Source: Aristolochia californica (taxonomy: Eukaryota > Streptophyta > Magnoliopsida > Piperales > Aristolochiaceae). From it: a DNA stretch of 64,000 bases. The stretch spans positions 34,296,986 to 34,360,985 of the forward strand of contig JARWKL010000004.1 in the NCBI GenBank assembly GCA_029961685.1. Direction: 5' to 3'. The notes beneath the pieces are model-generated. The model saw only the letters and a list, made by a program, of their open reading frames with translations. It was not told the DNA's origin and searched no databases. The first letter of the stretch is position 1. The number at the start of each line of letters is the position of its first letter. The position numbers and the translations under genes were made by a program. Positions 9,391 through 20,992 of this stretch are shown piece after piece.

Positions 9391-10918
9391 CATGATGGGC
9401 CATCCTTTAGTGGTGAAGGTGTAAACCAAGTACTTTGGGATATTTGTTTCTAATTATTTTCTTGTTTCCAGTGAAACAACCATAATCATCCTTGCTCTAG
9501 ACCAATTCCTATATATATTTATTTCCTCTTTTTTATTTAGGCTGTTGGGCTTGTCTTTCGTGGGCAATGAATTGGTTGGCTGCCATGGAAGCTCTGATGT
9601 CAAAGTGGATGCGCTATACTAAGGAGGTTTTGTCTTTCATCTAATGATTTTATCACTTCTTGCTAATGCCGGGAAGTTCCTTGATGTGTATGGCTTGCTT
9701 TTTCTTGCTCTTTTTCTTGTATTATTGTCATCATGAGTGGAATCAAGGGGTCATGGATCTTGCTTTGTTCTAAATGTTTTTATCTCGATCAAATACTAGG
9801 CAAGCATGAAATAATGCCAAGGCTATTGATTTTGTGCTTGCTTCTTGCTAACTACAAATACTTAATGATCATAAATAAGCACAATAAATGAAAATATGTA
9901 TGCATAGACTCCTTCTTGCCATCCTTTTGTACATCGCATAAGGATCCAACTTCTATAAATGCATCCTTCTTTTTTATTTTCTCTTTTACTCTCACACAAA
10001 AACATATAAACTGGAGATTGATGTATGTGGTTCCAACTTTGTTGCAGTGTTTCTTTCCTGAAATTTTTGTGGCTAATATTAAGACCCCACTTTTTCTTCT
10101 TAATGCTGCATATGATGTTTGGCAGGTAATTTTTTGTAGATTCTGAATGATCCTTTACTGAATTTGTCTGCTTATGTTTTGAATTGTTTCTTACTCATTT
10201 TTTTTGTTTTTTTTTCTGGTACAAGCTAGTTTGTGTCCAGCATCAGCTGATCTGCATGGTGAATGGCATACTTGCAAGTTAAATTATGAAAGGTGCACAC
10301 CAGGACAAATCAGATTCTTCCAGAGTACTTCTCTTTCACTGTTATTCACCTTTGTACTTTACTATCATTTATGTCAATAATTGGCCTCGAAATGCCTTTG
10401 AAGCTTTGGTATTATCTTCTTAAACAAATTTTAGGAATAAAATGCTTTCAGCTATTAAAGTGTTCTCAATGTCCAAGCAAAATGGGTTGTTCATAAATTC
10501 ATGTTTCGCCCATTGCCAACTAGAGAGGCAAGACACATGGTTTGCCAACAATTCTCCTGTCATCAGGAACAAGGTATTAGGATTGTCTCTCCCTCCCTCT
10601 GTCAAACTTAGAGCTGATATGTCAAGTGGCAGCCATAGCCAAATTGTTCAGTTTATGGGTGTGGTTTCAATTTACTTTTATCTTTTTTAATTTTCATTCA
10701 CCAAGTCTAAGGAAGAAAACAATGGAAGAGTGCTTTGGTTCAAAACTTTGTCACTATTTTGCTCATAGATTCTCATTGAGAAACAAACATCTGAAATTTG
10801 TTGATAGAAAAGAATCGATGTAGCTGTCGGTGATTGGTACTTTGACCGAGCTGAAGTGAAGATGATAGACTGTGCATACCCTTGTGACCAGAGTTGTCAC
10901 AACCTCGTCTTTCATTGA
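9391..10918 (+). pseudogene. PAE1: pectin acetylesterase pseudogene (C-terminal exons)
   Basis: Pectin acetylesterases (CE13, Notum-like serine hydrolases) remove acetyl groups from cell-wall pectin. Exons I can place: DGPSFSGEGVNQ (9391-9429), AMEALMSKWMRY (about 9540-9628), CTSHKDPTS (about 9925-9956), CFFPEIF..NAAYDVWQ (10048-10125, acceptor TTGCAG, donor GTAATT), HGEWHTCKLNYE..CTPGQIRFFQ (10230-10323), [21 protein letters not shown] (10435-10573), [30 protein letters not shown] plus stop (10824-10918). The triad Asp (NAAYD) and His (SCFAHC) exons remain. The GCSAGG nucleophile exon is deleted here but present in the repeat 3 copy. No N-terminal half, signal peptide or promoter is seen. 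Introns show it is a genomic, not retroposed, copy. Confidence 0.88.
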
Positions 10919-11996
10919 AGAAGTCAGCATTGGATCTCTTCACTATTATTTTCACTCGATTCAGGTGCATATTCATATCAAGAAGATTTGAAGCAAAAAG
11001 GTGTAGAATATGAGACCCAGTTAGCATTTGGCTGTTACTGTAGTGTCTAGCATGTTGTAATTTGCATGTCAATTCTTGTGCCCTCTATAAGAATCTGCTT
11101 CCCCCATGCAAGTAAAGTGGGAAGTTATTGTTTATGGTTTTCCAGTGAAAAATGTAAATAATAAGACATGTATTAATGACCTGATTAGTATGGGAAATAG
11201 ATTAATAAGAATCTTCTTGAGTATATGTATGCAAGCTCTTTTGTTCTTTTGTTCTTTTGTCGGATTTACAGTAATTCATGACCGAGTATAAGAATATGGC
11301 TATTTGTCACTGCAGAAAAACATAAATGATAGAAAAATTGCTTTTTTTTATTAAAATTTTCTTTCTAATGGTAGATAAATTCCCTTTAATCGGTAATTAG
11401 TCTAGTCGTTTACTATTGAAGTACTAAAAAATTTATTTACTCGAAATTATTTTTTTTCCTTTTTGTGGGATAAATGCTATAAATGATATCTGTTTGGCCA
11501 AGGCTGTAGATATATATGGCAATCAAATCAGATCATGAGAGATAACAAGAGCAAAGAGGGCGATGGAAGGCATTTCCCTACGGTCATGCACCCACATATA
11601 AAGGATCAACATTATTTCATGGAAGCCAAGTAGTCAATCAGTACACTTTCATTAAAAACAGAAACATAGAGACCTATTATTTGATCTTGAAGACAATGAC
11701 CAAATGTGCGTGTAAAATCTGTTCATATTGTAGTTAAAAAAAACCTTTAGTACTGGCAGAAAGGAGTGATGTCCCAAGTCTAATCTTCATGCAACAAGAA
11801 CTACAATGTCTAATTGATATTTTTTAATAAATGGGAAAACATCCAGAAAAATCAATAAATATCAAAATAAAAGATCTACGAGATGTGGCATCCAATTGAA
11901 TTCTTCGGACAGCATGAACCAATAAGCTATACTTAGAGAACTTAGAATTCTTCTATAAAACCTTTACTTAACAAAATTTTTGTAAAACCTGTCCTA
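10919..11996 (+). other. AT-rich sequence downstream of PAE1, no gene seen
   Basis: It probably begins as the 3' untranslated region of the PAE copy, then becomes anonymous. It is closely repeated at 34924-35740 in repeat 2. No ORF has convincing coding character. Confidence 0.5.
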
Positions 11997-12338
11997 TCAG
12001 TGCAAAATTTGGGGATAACCCCTGCTCTTATCCACCTTTGGAAAGGGTAGGAGCCACTGAGAAAATTCTTCGGAAGGAAGACCAAGCCCCGTCTGAGACT
12101 GCTGAAACGGATTCATGTAAGAAATCAGAAGATAAGCGATGTTGCTTCGTTGAGGCTCCATCTCAGTGACGAGCCACAGATTATGCAAGTGATCAACTGT
12201 GGGTTGCGTCAAAATTTTCCACTTTTCGGTTTCCACCCCCTCTCGCAAGACGCAGCGCAACTCACAGAAGAGGACACGTAGTTTGCCAACGGTGAGGTGA
12301 CCTGCTATTCGGGTTGACAGCCCAAGTGACTTACCTTT
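11997..12338 (-). pseudogene. Unrecognised coding-like fragment
   Basis: On the minus strand an open frame runs from about 12338 to a stop at 11997-11999, ~113 codons; the first Met is at 12260. It contains GKLRVLFCELRCVLREG, TVDHLHNLW and EEFSQWLLPFPK. Composition is protein-like, with mixed charged and hydrophobic residues and no low complexity, unlike nearby frames. I do not recognise the family. It could be one exon of a host gene. In repeat 2 most of it is deleted, leaving only the first part (about 35740-35820), which argues against selection. Confidence 0.35.
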
Positions 12339-12539
12339 TTCCTGCCAAAAATAGTTTCAAAATGTATTATATATGCCAGTTTAGATGTCCCTCGCCCCCT
12401 CAATAGTGAGAAACAATGGTAATTGTTCACCTGCATACAAGCCTTGCCCGTGGGGCTCACCCACGCACCTCACTTACATCCACACCCATGTTTAGGGCAA
12501 GGGTTGAGTCGGGATTAATTAAATAACCCCTTTAATGTA

Positions 12540-13560
12540 ATACATAACTATTTTGATCATAGATAATACCAATTAATTAATGACATTATGTATTTACTAA
12601 TCAATTAATTACTAATTAAGTAAGAAATAATTAAATACCCGATGATTTGTGCTAATTAATCGACCAAGTGACCTATTTAATGTAATAACTAATCAATTAT
12701 TTAATAGATCAAGTAGTTATAACTTGCTTATCTTATTAATTAAACACATTTTAGTGATATAATTAACTAATTAATTGATTCAATTAATTTATTTAGTAGG
12801 ATTAATGGAGTCGATGTGAAGAACCAAAATGACATACTAATCGATGGTAGTTAAAACAAGTTAATTAATTGGTAATTAATGCATTTATTATTTAAATAAT
12901 TACTTGATTATTTGTGTTAATTAACAAATCAATTGACTTATTTAATGTAATAAATAATAAATTATTTAATCGAATAGGTAGTAATTGCTTAATCATTTAA
13001 TTAAGTGATCATATTCTTATTATATAACTAACTAATTAACTTGGTTTGTAAGATTAATGGAGTCTGTAAGAACCACAATGACATACTATTTGATGATTGC
13101 TAATACTAGTTAATTAAAATAATATATTTAGTAATTAAATAATTATTGGTTAGGTAAGAAAATAATTAAAAACCCATGATTTGTGGTAGTAAATTGGCCA
13201 ATTGACATATTTAATTTAATAATTAATCAATTATTTAATTGAATAGGTAGTAATTACTTAATTATTTAATTAATTGAACACATTTTAAATATAAAAATTG
13301 AACACATTCAAATGGAGTTGGTATGAAGAACCAGAATAATTTACTATTTGGCTGCAATTAATACTAGTTGATTAATTTGTATTTAATACATTTACGTATT
13401 GAATAATTACTGATTTGGTAAGAAAATAATCAATTACATGTTGATTTGTGGTAGCCAATTGACATATTTAATTATCTAACTAATCAACTATTTAATCAAA
13501 CATGCAGGACTAACTTAATTAACTAATTAATATAACCTATTCTATTTCTATAATTAAATA
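12540..13560. repeat. AT-rich tandem repeat, ~266-bp period, ~3.6 copies
   Basis: The landmark 'gatttgtg..taa' followed by 'tatttaatgtaat' recurs near 12639, 12909, 13173 and 13439, giving periods of 270, 264 and 266 bp. Another landmark, 'ggattaatggagt' then 'gaaccaaaatgacatact', recurs in phase. Copies are diverged and very rich in TAATTAAT. The block is duplicated at 38540-39590. Confidence 0.85.
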
Positions 13561-14582
13561 ATTATTTGACTATTAATTGATTCAATTAATTTTTTTAGTT
13601 TTATTACATAGTTTTTATTTTAATGACTAATTACTTTTTCTCCCATTATTATTTTTTTCTACCTTAATTTTTTATTATTATTTAGTTTTTTACTTTTTAA
13701 TTTTCCTGATTTTCCCTTTTGTATTTTAAATTTTATTATTTTAGTAGTTTTCCTTTAATCTTTTCTTCTTTAGTTTTTTACATTTGCCCATGTCAACAAA
13801 GCTTGTCCAAATGGCATCACATCAGCATGTCCATTAAGGAAAGAGGAAGAGAATGGGGAAATGAGGAATTTTAGGTTTTAAAGGATGTGCTAACATGGTG
13901 CTATATGGACAAGCTTTACTAACGTGGGAAGTTGATCGATCCTATGAGGACTCCAAAGGTTGAAATCAGATAATTTGGGAAATAAGTTTAAAAAGTCATT
14001 ATTCATAAAAATCAAAATTTTAAATCCAATATTAGGGTACAATTCCTTGAAATATAAAAAATATCATAATAATTCTCCACAAAATCCTTCTTATGACACG
14101 AGTTGCTAATTGGGTATAATTAGATTGGACAACAACAAAATCCTTCTATAATTTTTGTGAGAAAATTTTACTTTTGTCCAATGGTACCCCACCTACAAAG
14201 TAATATTTAATTAATCTATCTAATAATTACAAAAAAATTTAAAGCTAAAACAATTCAAAGTAATATTTAATGAATTTCTTCATTTGAATGTTGAAGATTA
14301 AAATATAATTTTAGTTATTAAGATTTATGTTTCAATTGCATAATTCTAAACTTTTTTCAAGCGATCCTTTTACTTTTCTCCATAGCACAACAAGGTGCTT
14401 CTATAGATGACAAAATTCAAAATATTGGCGCTAGTACTACATCATGACTGAAAAACTATCAACTGTGAAATCTCCCGTCAACGGAATATCAAGGAAGCAC
14501 TCACGAAATGTTGTAGAGATATTGTCGAGTCTTGCTTTGTTTCTGCATCTTGGGTTCGACCTACTACTCTAATATTGTTTTA
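13561..14582. other. AT-rich sequence upstream of F-box 1, with a short inverted repeat
   Basis: No gene is seen. It includes a perfect 11-bp inverted pair, AAAGCTTGTCC (13798-13808) and GGACAAGCTTT (13907-13917), whose similarity extends imperfectly for ~20 more bases. It may be a decayed small inverted-repeat element. The same arrangement is at 39800-39935. The stretch nearest 14583 may have been the F-box promoter, but no motif is convincing. Confidence 0.45.
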
Positions 14583-15230
14583 ATGGAGGTCAGCTTGCCT
14601 GAAGACATCTCACTTGAAATTTTTTCACGTCTTCCCAAGAAATCACGGCTCAAGTGTGAAGCTATTTTAAGGAAATGGCAGAATTTGATCAAGAAAGTTA
14701 GCTTCTTTCACTGCCAAATCTATTGACTTCGGTTTTGTCTATCTCAAATACTACAACTATGGCTTCATACGCGAATGTATGTTCTGCCACTTGGACGACA
14801 AAGGAGCACTCACGCTCCAAGACTCCCTTGTCTTCCCTTCACATCACAACATCATGTATATGGGTTCTTGCAATGGCGTCATATTCTAGTTCAAGAAAAT
14901 CCACACCAATCTCAAGCTCAGTGACTATCTCTACAATCCCATTACCAAGGATCTCATGACTCTTCCTCCACTCCCTCCTTTCAGAATGGCCCATGACCCC
15001 TTTGATAGTTGTTTCCTTTTTTTGGGTTTAACCCATTATTGGGTAGTTTAGCTTAGATGTAAGGATAGTGAGCAATTACAACTTCTTCCTATTTTGATGG
15101 GAAAGAAGGGATTAAGGATTGTACGTTAAATGGGATTTGGTCTAGAAATAGGCCTGAGTTTTCTCCATCAACGGAAGTTTGGATAACATTTCTCTGCAAA
15201 TTTCTGAAATTTTATCTACTATGACTGGAG
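14583..15230 (+). pseudogene. F-box 1: F-box protein pseudogene
   Basis: F-box proteins recruit substrates to SCF ubiquitin ligases. The frame from ATG 14583 reads SLPEDISLEIFSRLPKKSRL then CEAILRKWQNLI, a good F-box. A shift into the frame at 14725 gives a downstream domain typical of plant F-box proteins: FGFVYLKYYNYGFI, GSCNGVIF, then LYNPITKDLMTLPPLPPF. In-frame stops fall after GVIF (about 14890), after HYWVV and at 15127-15129; shifting frame, similarity may run on to ~15230. The frameshift and stops make it nonfunctional. Similarity to repeat 2 (40746-41293) is high but the damage differs. Confidence 0.82.
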
Positions 15231-15872
15231 GTATGCATCTTGTGCTTTGGCTTTACTTTTTATGAATTTTATATAGCTTTAAAATTCTGGTTGAATCAGA
15301 CCAGAATCTGTCTTCTTGATTACGATTCCATTTTTTTTTTTTTAAATATTATCTATGTTTTTATTTTGCCATAAAAAAATTAAAAATTTACATGTCATTT
15401 TGGATGTTAGAAGGGCGTAGACTTACGATGAGGCATTGTGAGCCCCGCGCCTCTTCGATAGCCATTGGTGGCACGTGCGACTGTCAATACGTTGTGTACC
15501 TGGCGGATCTATAAAATGCCGGCGCTCCCCAGCTAGATAGCGATGTTTCCGAACAGTGTCCCCGGCCAGATAGGATGATTGCACTGGTGTGCCAGAGTAG
15601 GTTGGGCTCAGTGCGTTGGAGGTGCTGGGAGGTTAGTGGGAACTGATGCACCCGTGGGAAGAAAATGCCCACAGCCAGCTGTCAGCCACAATTCAGGTTT
15701 GCAAAGGGGAGTGTCGAACAACTGGGCTCGCTGTGTGCGCTGACGTTAAACCATCGACGTGTTGTGAGTATTTTCTTCCCGACTCCTTGTTGGTCCCACT
15801 CTCACTTCCAGTCGCTTGGAGACTGGCAATGTGCACAACTAATTCTCGGTCGAGAGACATTGCTTCAGTGGG
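15231..15872 (+). other. No host gene; likely decayed 5' LTR region of P2
   Basis: A GC-richer block (15404-15870) lies just upstream of a decayed primer-site-like sequence and is the place where the 5' LTR of P2 should be. A TG start at about 15404 is possible but unproven, because no 3' LTR of P survives for comparison. ORFs here (15484-15915) are on conflicting strands and unsupported. Its counterpart is 41460-41784. Confidence 0.4.
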
Positions 15873-15886
15873 TGGTAGTGAGCACC
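15873..15886 (+). other. Decayed primer-binding site of P2
   Basis: TGGTAGTGAGCACC resembles TGGTATCAGAGC followed by ACC, with a base lost and changed. The repeat 3 counterpart (41785-41798) reads TGGCATTGAGCACC. It lies ~13 bp before the M1 target duplication, so M inserted just inside the P leader. Confidence 0.45.
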
Positions 15887-15899
15887 AGATAGTGCATCG

Positions 15900-16148
15900 T
15901 GTAGGAATACTTTAAATAGAATAAACCATATATGAAATTCATAAACCAAAATTGTACCTCCTGACATGGTGTCAACTTCCGGCGAACAGAGCTTCTTTGT
16001 CAAACAAAACCCCCTTTTATAGGCTCCTCTCCATCAAAGGAGACAACCAAACGACGTGAAACCGAAAGGTCGTTACCGGCCACCACCATCAGGGGAAAAC
16101 CATCTGACAGATGGGTTACTTAAGTGACGGATCATAAACCATCTTACA
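15900..16148 (-). repeat. 3' LTR of M1
   Basis: 249 bp, TGTAGGAATAC...CATCTTACA on the plus strand. Internal deletions relative to the 303-bp 5' LTR shorten it. The minus-strand polypurine tract lies just to its right. Confidence 0.85.
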
Positions 16149-16160
16149 CTCTCCCACTTG
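16149..16160 (-). other. Polypurine tract of M1
   Basis: The plus strand reads CTCTCCCACTTG, which is CAAGTGGGAGAG on the element's strand, immediately before its 3' LTR. Confidence 0.8.
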
Positions 16161-16515
16161 ATCCATACGTCTACTTAATATGTATCATTGATACATTTTC
16201 ATGAATATTTTCTATAGATATAATATCCTTATACTAGAACAAAGAAGATTAAATTACATGAATCGTGGCGATAAGTCCATTAGAGCAAGTATTACCTTCC
16301 ACGTATTACAATGCAAATGTCTTCTTTGAATGAGAACCTTATGTGACACATTTCTTGATGAATGAACTTGCATAATGCTCATTCGAGATCATCTTATATT
16401 GTCATTCTCTAAACTTTATGTATACAACCAAATAAGAGAAGACACAAATGAACTTAATAGAGTTTTTCATTGACAAATTGAGATACAAACAGAAAGGGAA
16501 TCTCAATTACATAAA
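16161..16515 (-). other. M1 3' untranslated region
   Basis: AT-rich sequence between the RNase H stop and the polypurine tract. It contains no gene and is conserved in M2 (42143-42490) and M4 (61877-62225). Confidence 0.6.
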
Positions 16516-18736
16516 TTACTTAATAGAATTGAGTCCCATATGTTCAACATGTCCCTTATAAACAGCAGGTGGTAAACCTCTTGTGAACGGATCAACGATC
16601 ACTAATCCAGTACTGATGTGTTCCACAACCATCTTGTTTGCTTTGACATGTTCTCGAATAGCTAAAAACTTTATGTCAATATGTTTACTACGACTTCCGC
16701 TTTTATTTTTCTTGGCCAAAAATAGTGTTGTGGAATTGTCGCAATAAATCCTTAATGACCTAGAAATGGTGTCAACTATTTTAAGCCCTAAAATAAAACT
16801 CCTCAACCATATAGCCTGTGATGACGCTTCAAAACATGCTACACACGCTGGTTCAGTGATAGAAGTAGAAATCAAAGATTGTTTTGCACATCTCCAAGAA
16901 ATGGCCCCACCAGGTAATAAGAAGACATTTCTCGATGTCGACTTTCTCGAATCAAGGCAGCTAGCAAAATCAGAATCTAAATATCCAATCACTTCCAGAT
17001 GATTAGATCATCCATACATAAGCTTGTAGTCTTTTAGTCCTTGAAGGTCTCACATGACTTTCTTTGCAGCTTTCCAATAGTCCAAATCGGGATTACTTTG
17101 ATATCTGACCAACATTCCCATTGCATATGCTATGTCAGGTCTTGTGCAAACCTGAGCATACATTAAACTCCCAACTGCCAAAGCATAGGGAATATTTTTC
17201 ATTTGTTCCCTCTCTAAATTATTCTGTGGACCTTGTTCCAAACTTAATTTGTCACCTTTCACAATAGGTGCAACACCAGATGAGCAATTATTTATATGAT
17301 ATCTCTCTAGAATTTTGTTGATATAGGGTTCTTGAGACTTTCCTAATGTCCATTGGGATTTGTCTCTATCAATCTTTATGCCTATGACATAAACAGCTTT
17401 GCCCATATCCTTCATATCAGATTTCAACGAGAGAAATTATTTGACCTCATCAAGTAATCCTAAATCACTTGAAGCAAGTAAAATATCATCTTCATATATG
17501 ACTAAGAAAATTATTTTGCTCTCACTAACCTTATGGTATATACATTGATCCATGATATTCTTCATCAACCCAAATGAATAAATAACTTCATCAAATTTTA
17601 AATACCACTGACGGGAATAGTCCATATATAGATTTCTTAAGTCTACAAACCAAGTGATCATTCCCCTCTAAAATGAAACCTTCAAGTTGTTTCATGTAAA
17701 CCTCTTCTTCTAGGTCTCCATTGAGGAAAAGTGTTTCTATATCCATTTGATGTAACTCCATATCAAAATGAGCTACTAATGCCATAATTATTCGAAATGA
17801 ATCCTTCTTTGAATAAGAGAGAAATTTTTGTAATAATCAATTCCTTCTTGTTGAGTAAATCATTTGGCTACTAGTCTTTCCTTATATCTTTCAATATTAC
17901 CTAAAGAGTTTTTTTTTTGTTTTAAAAATCCATTTACAGCCAATGGCCTTCCCCCCTTTAGGCAATTCAATAAGAACCCAGACTAGGTTTTTAGCCATTG
18001 AATCCAACTCTTCCTTCATGGCATCATTCCATAATGTGGATTTTTGTCCACTCATGGCCAGTAAAAAAGTAATAGGATCATCTTCAGCACAAATGTCCAT
18101 GTCAGATTCTTGAAAGTACACTTCATAATCTGAAGAGATTGCAGGTTTCCTAACTCGTGAAGATCTTCTTAATGGTACTTCAACATTTTCAGGTTGAGAA
18201 TGTTGAGTAACCTGATCTATAAGAGTATCCTCATGATAAGATGGTTCTACAACTATTTGTTGTACTCGAATAATCGAATCTTGATGATTTTTATGAACAA
18301 CAACCAATCTATCCGAAGTTGTAGAAGCAGGTGGAGTACTTTTATGCTCCACAAAAACTAAGTTTCGAGGTTGGCTACTCCCACTAATCTCATTATTCTC
18401 AAGAAACCTTGCATTCTTAGATTTGACAATTTTTATCGAACGAGATGGACAATAAAATATGTATCCCTTAGAATTTTTCGCATAGCCAATGAAATGTCCA
18501 CTGACTATTCTAAAGTCTAACTTTATTTCATGTGGATTTTAAAGTTGAACTTCAACTGGATAGTCCCAAACTTGTACATGCCTTAAACTAAGTTTCCAAC
18601 CTTTCCATAACTCGAATGGCGTTTTATGAACTGCCTTGGTTGGAACCCTATTGAGCACATAGACTGCAGTTTTGAGAGCTTCACTCCACAAAGATAATGG
18701 GAGACCAGAGTTACTAATCATATTCCTCACCATGTC
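16516..18736 (-). pseudogene. M1 pol: integrase C-terminus, reverse transcriptase, RNase H
   Basis: Reading right to left: integrase C-terminal part ([22 protein letters not shown]; 18539-18736); linker with RRSSRVRKP; RT start [32 protein letters not shown]; catalytic loop YEDD (17484-17495; family form YVDD); a VGSLMYAQVCTRPDIAYAMG block; RNase H GYLDSDFASCLDSRKSTS through KHIDIKFLA and DPFTRGLPP (16516-16992). It is broken by at least four frameshifts or stops. Confidence 0.88.
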
Positions 18737-18741
18737 CATTA

Positions 18742-18924
18742 AGTAAAAAATAATACTTCAATTACAATCTTAATTTCTCATTCACATCATCGGCTTAATT
18801 AGCCATTTTACAGAATATACAAGGAAAAATTTGAGTGATTAACGGGATTACCCCAATCACCGGATTTACAGAATATTTACATGATTTCTCCTTAAGGGAA
18901 GAAATATCAGAGTGAATCTTAACA
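18742..18924 (-). repeat. 3' LTR of E
   Basis: 183 bp. The left edge 'agtaaaaaa' follows CATTA directly. The right edge abuts the polypurine tract. Confidence 0.9.
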
Positions 18925-18939
18925 CTCCCCCTCAAGTTG
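18925..18939 (-). other. Polypurine tract of E
   Basis: The plus strand reads CTCCCCCTCAAGTTG, which is CAACTTGAGGGGGAG on the element strand. Confidence 0.85.
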
Positions 18940-19831
18940 GTGCATAGATATCACTCATGCCTAACTTGTCAAGACATTTGTTAAAAGCTCGGTAAGACAC
19001 TGCTTTGGTTAGCACATCGGCAAGATGATCCTCAGATCAAACATGAGGGACTTCAATGATTCTTGCTTCTAACTTTTCTTTAATAAAGTGTGTATCAACT
19101 TCAACATGTTTAGTTCTATCATGCTGGACTGGGTTGTGGGCAATATCGCATGCTGCCTTATTGTCACAATATAATTTCATAGGACTTGTTTGCTCAATAT
19201 GTAGTTCTTGTATCAGATTTTTGATCCATAATAATTCACATATTGCCTTGGCCATTCCCCTGTATTCGGCTTCAGCTGATGATCTAGCCACCACCTCTTG
19301 TTTCTTACTTCTCCAAGTAACCAAATTTTCACCTAAAAATGTAAAGTATCCAGATGTAGACCGTCGATCTTCTATTGACCTAGCCCGAACAACATCGGTA
19401 TAACCTTCAATTTTCAAGTCACCTCCCTTTTTAAATAAAATTCCTTTCCCTGGAGATGATTTCAAGTAGCACAGGATACGATTGATGGCATTCATATGTT
19501 CTTCACTTGGAGAGTGCATAAATTGACTAACCACACTTAGTACATAAGTTAAGTCTGGTATGGTATGTGCAAGATAAATTAACCTCCCAACTAGTCTCTG
19601 ATAACGCTCCTTGTTAGTAGGGACTTGATCTGAATGTGTTCCCAATTTCAGATTTTCTTACATAGGAGTACTGACTGGACTACATGTTGTCATACCAGTT
19701 TCCTTCAATAAATCCAAAGCATATTTTAGTTAAGATAGAAAAATTCCTTCCTTGGATCTAGACACTTCAATACCAAGAAAATATTTTAAGTAGCCAAGAT
19801 CTTTCATTTAAAATTCTCTAGTAAGACGACT
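18940..19831 (-). pseudogene. E RNase H and RT C-terminal region
   Basis: The main open part is 19037-19645: YLVGRLIYLAHT-type block (seen as RLVGRLIYLAHTIPDLTY), NRILCYLK, GYTDV..ARSIEDRRSTSGY, LVTWRSKKQEVVARSSAEAEYR, LYCDNKAACDIA, KHVEVDTHFIKEKL. These give the conserved RNase H acidic residues and the copia C-terminal signature. Beyond the stop at 19037, ADVLTKA-like sequence continues to the tract. Frameshifts lie near 19650-19830. Confidence 0.9.
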
Positions 19832-20992
19832 TTACAATGATTTCTTTTCTTCTGGATCATTCCCAGTTACTATCATATCATCAACATATACAATAAGAGC
19901 TGTGATGGCCTCCTTGTTATATTTCAGGAAGAGAGTATGATCTGAGTTGCTTTGCTTGTATCCGATAGATTTCATAAAATTTGTGAACCTTCCAAACCAC
20001 GCCCTCGAGGATTGCTTCAAACCATATAGGGATTTCCTCAATTTACATACTTGTTTGCATCCTTTGTTTTGCATAATACATCCAGGAGGTAATTCCATAT
20101 ATACTTCTTCTTGGAGATCTCCGTGCAAAAATGCATTTTTTACATCAAACTGATAAAAGAGCCAGTCAAGATTCACAACTAGAGATAGTAGAATCCGAAC
20201 AGTGTTGATTTTGGCCACTGGTGTGAATGTCTCCATATAATCGATCCCGTAGGTTTGAGTATATCCTTTGGCGACAAGCCTTGCTTTGAAACTTTCAATG
20301 GTGCCATCGGCTTTATATTTAATGGTAAATACCCACCTGCATCCAACTGGTGTCTTTCCTATAGGTAGGTCAACCACTCCCCATGTTGAATTCTTTTGGA
20401 GGGACCTCATTTCTTCATTCATGGCTTCTTTCCATTTAGGATATTTCAAGGCTTCCTGCGCACTATTAGGAATAGATATAGCAGATAATTGATTCACAAA
20501 TACTTCATTTGCCTTTGAAAATCTATGATAAGACACAAAATTATGCATGGGATACTGAGATTTAGAGGTGAGAAGAGGTAGCACTCTTAGTTGAGTCTCG
20601 GAACTTACCTGAGGCTCAGACATGGACTCGGATTCAAAAGGCAATTGATCCATTGGTACATTATGAAGGGGGAAAGATAGCGACTGAGACTCTGGTTGCA
20701 TTACTTCCATCTGGTCTTGTCTTTCTCCATCCTGTGAAGCATGCTCATTTGTATCATTTTGATGTCCACAACTGTAGTTTGGATATTGACCACTTGTAGT
20801 ATCCAATATATCCAAATGATGATAAAGGGTCTTCAATTCAATCATTTTCTCCCCATGCATTGAAGACTCGGGAGTAGAATAATACATATTTTCTTTGTGA
20901 AATACCACATCAAGAGTGACATACAATATGCGAGATGGAGGATGATAACAACGATAACCTTTCTGATGTTGACCATAACAAAAAAAAAACAC
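19832..20992 (-). pseudogene. E reverse transcriptase with upstream linker
   Basis: A 386-codon open frame. It begins in the end of integrase and linker, then has [77 protein letters not shown] and catalytic YVDD (19877-19888). The RT core is open and keeps its catalytic loop. The flanking domains are separated by frameshifts, so no complete polyprotein is encoded. Confidence 0.92.

Noticed and set aside
9138..9424. Ser/Leu/Pro-rich ORFs upstream of PAE1
   Set aside because: Read from a CTCTCTCC-rich tract in two frames at once; not the missing PAE N-terminus.
15484..15915. Overlapping ORFs on both strands left of M1
   Set aside because: Unconserved in repeat 2 and placed in what is probably the decayed LTR of P2.
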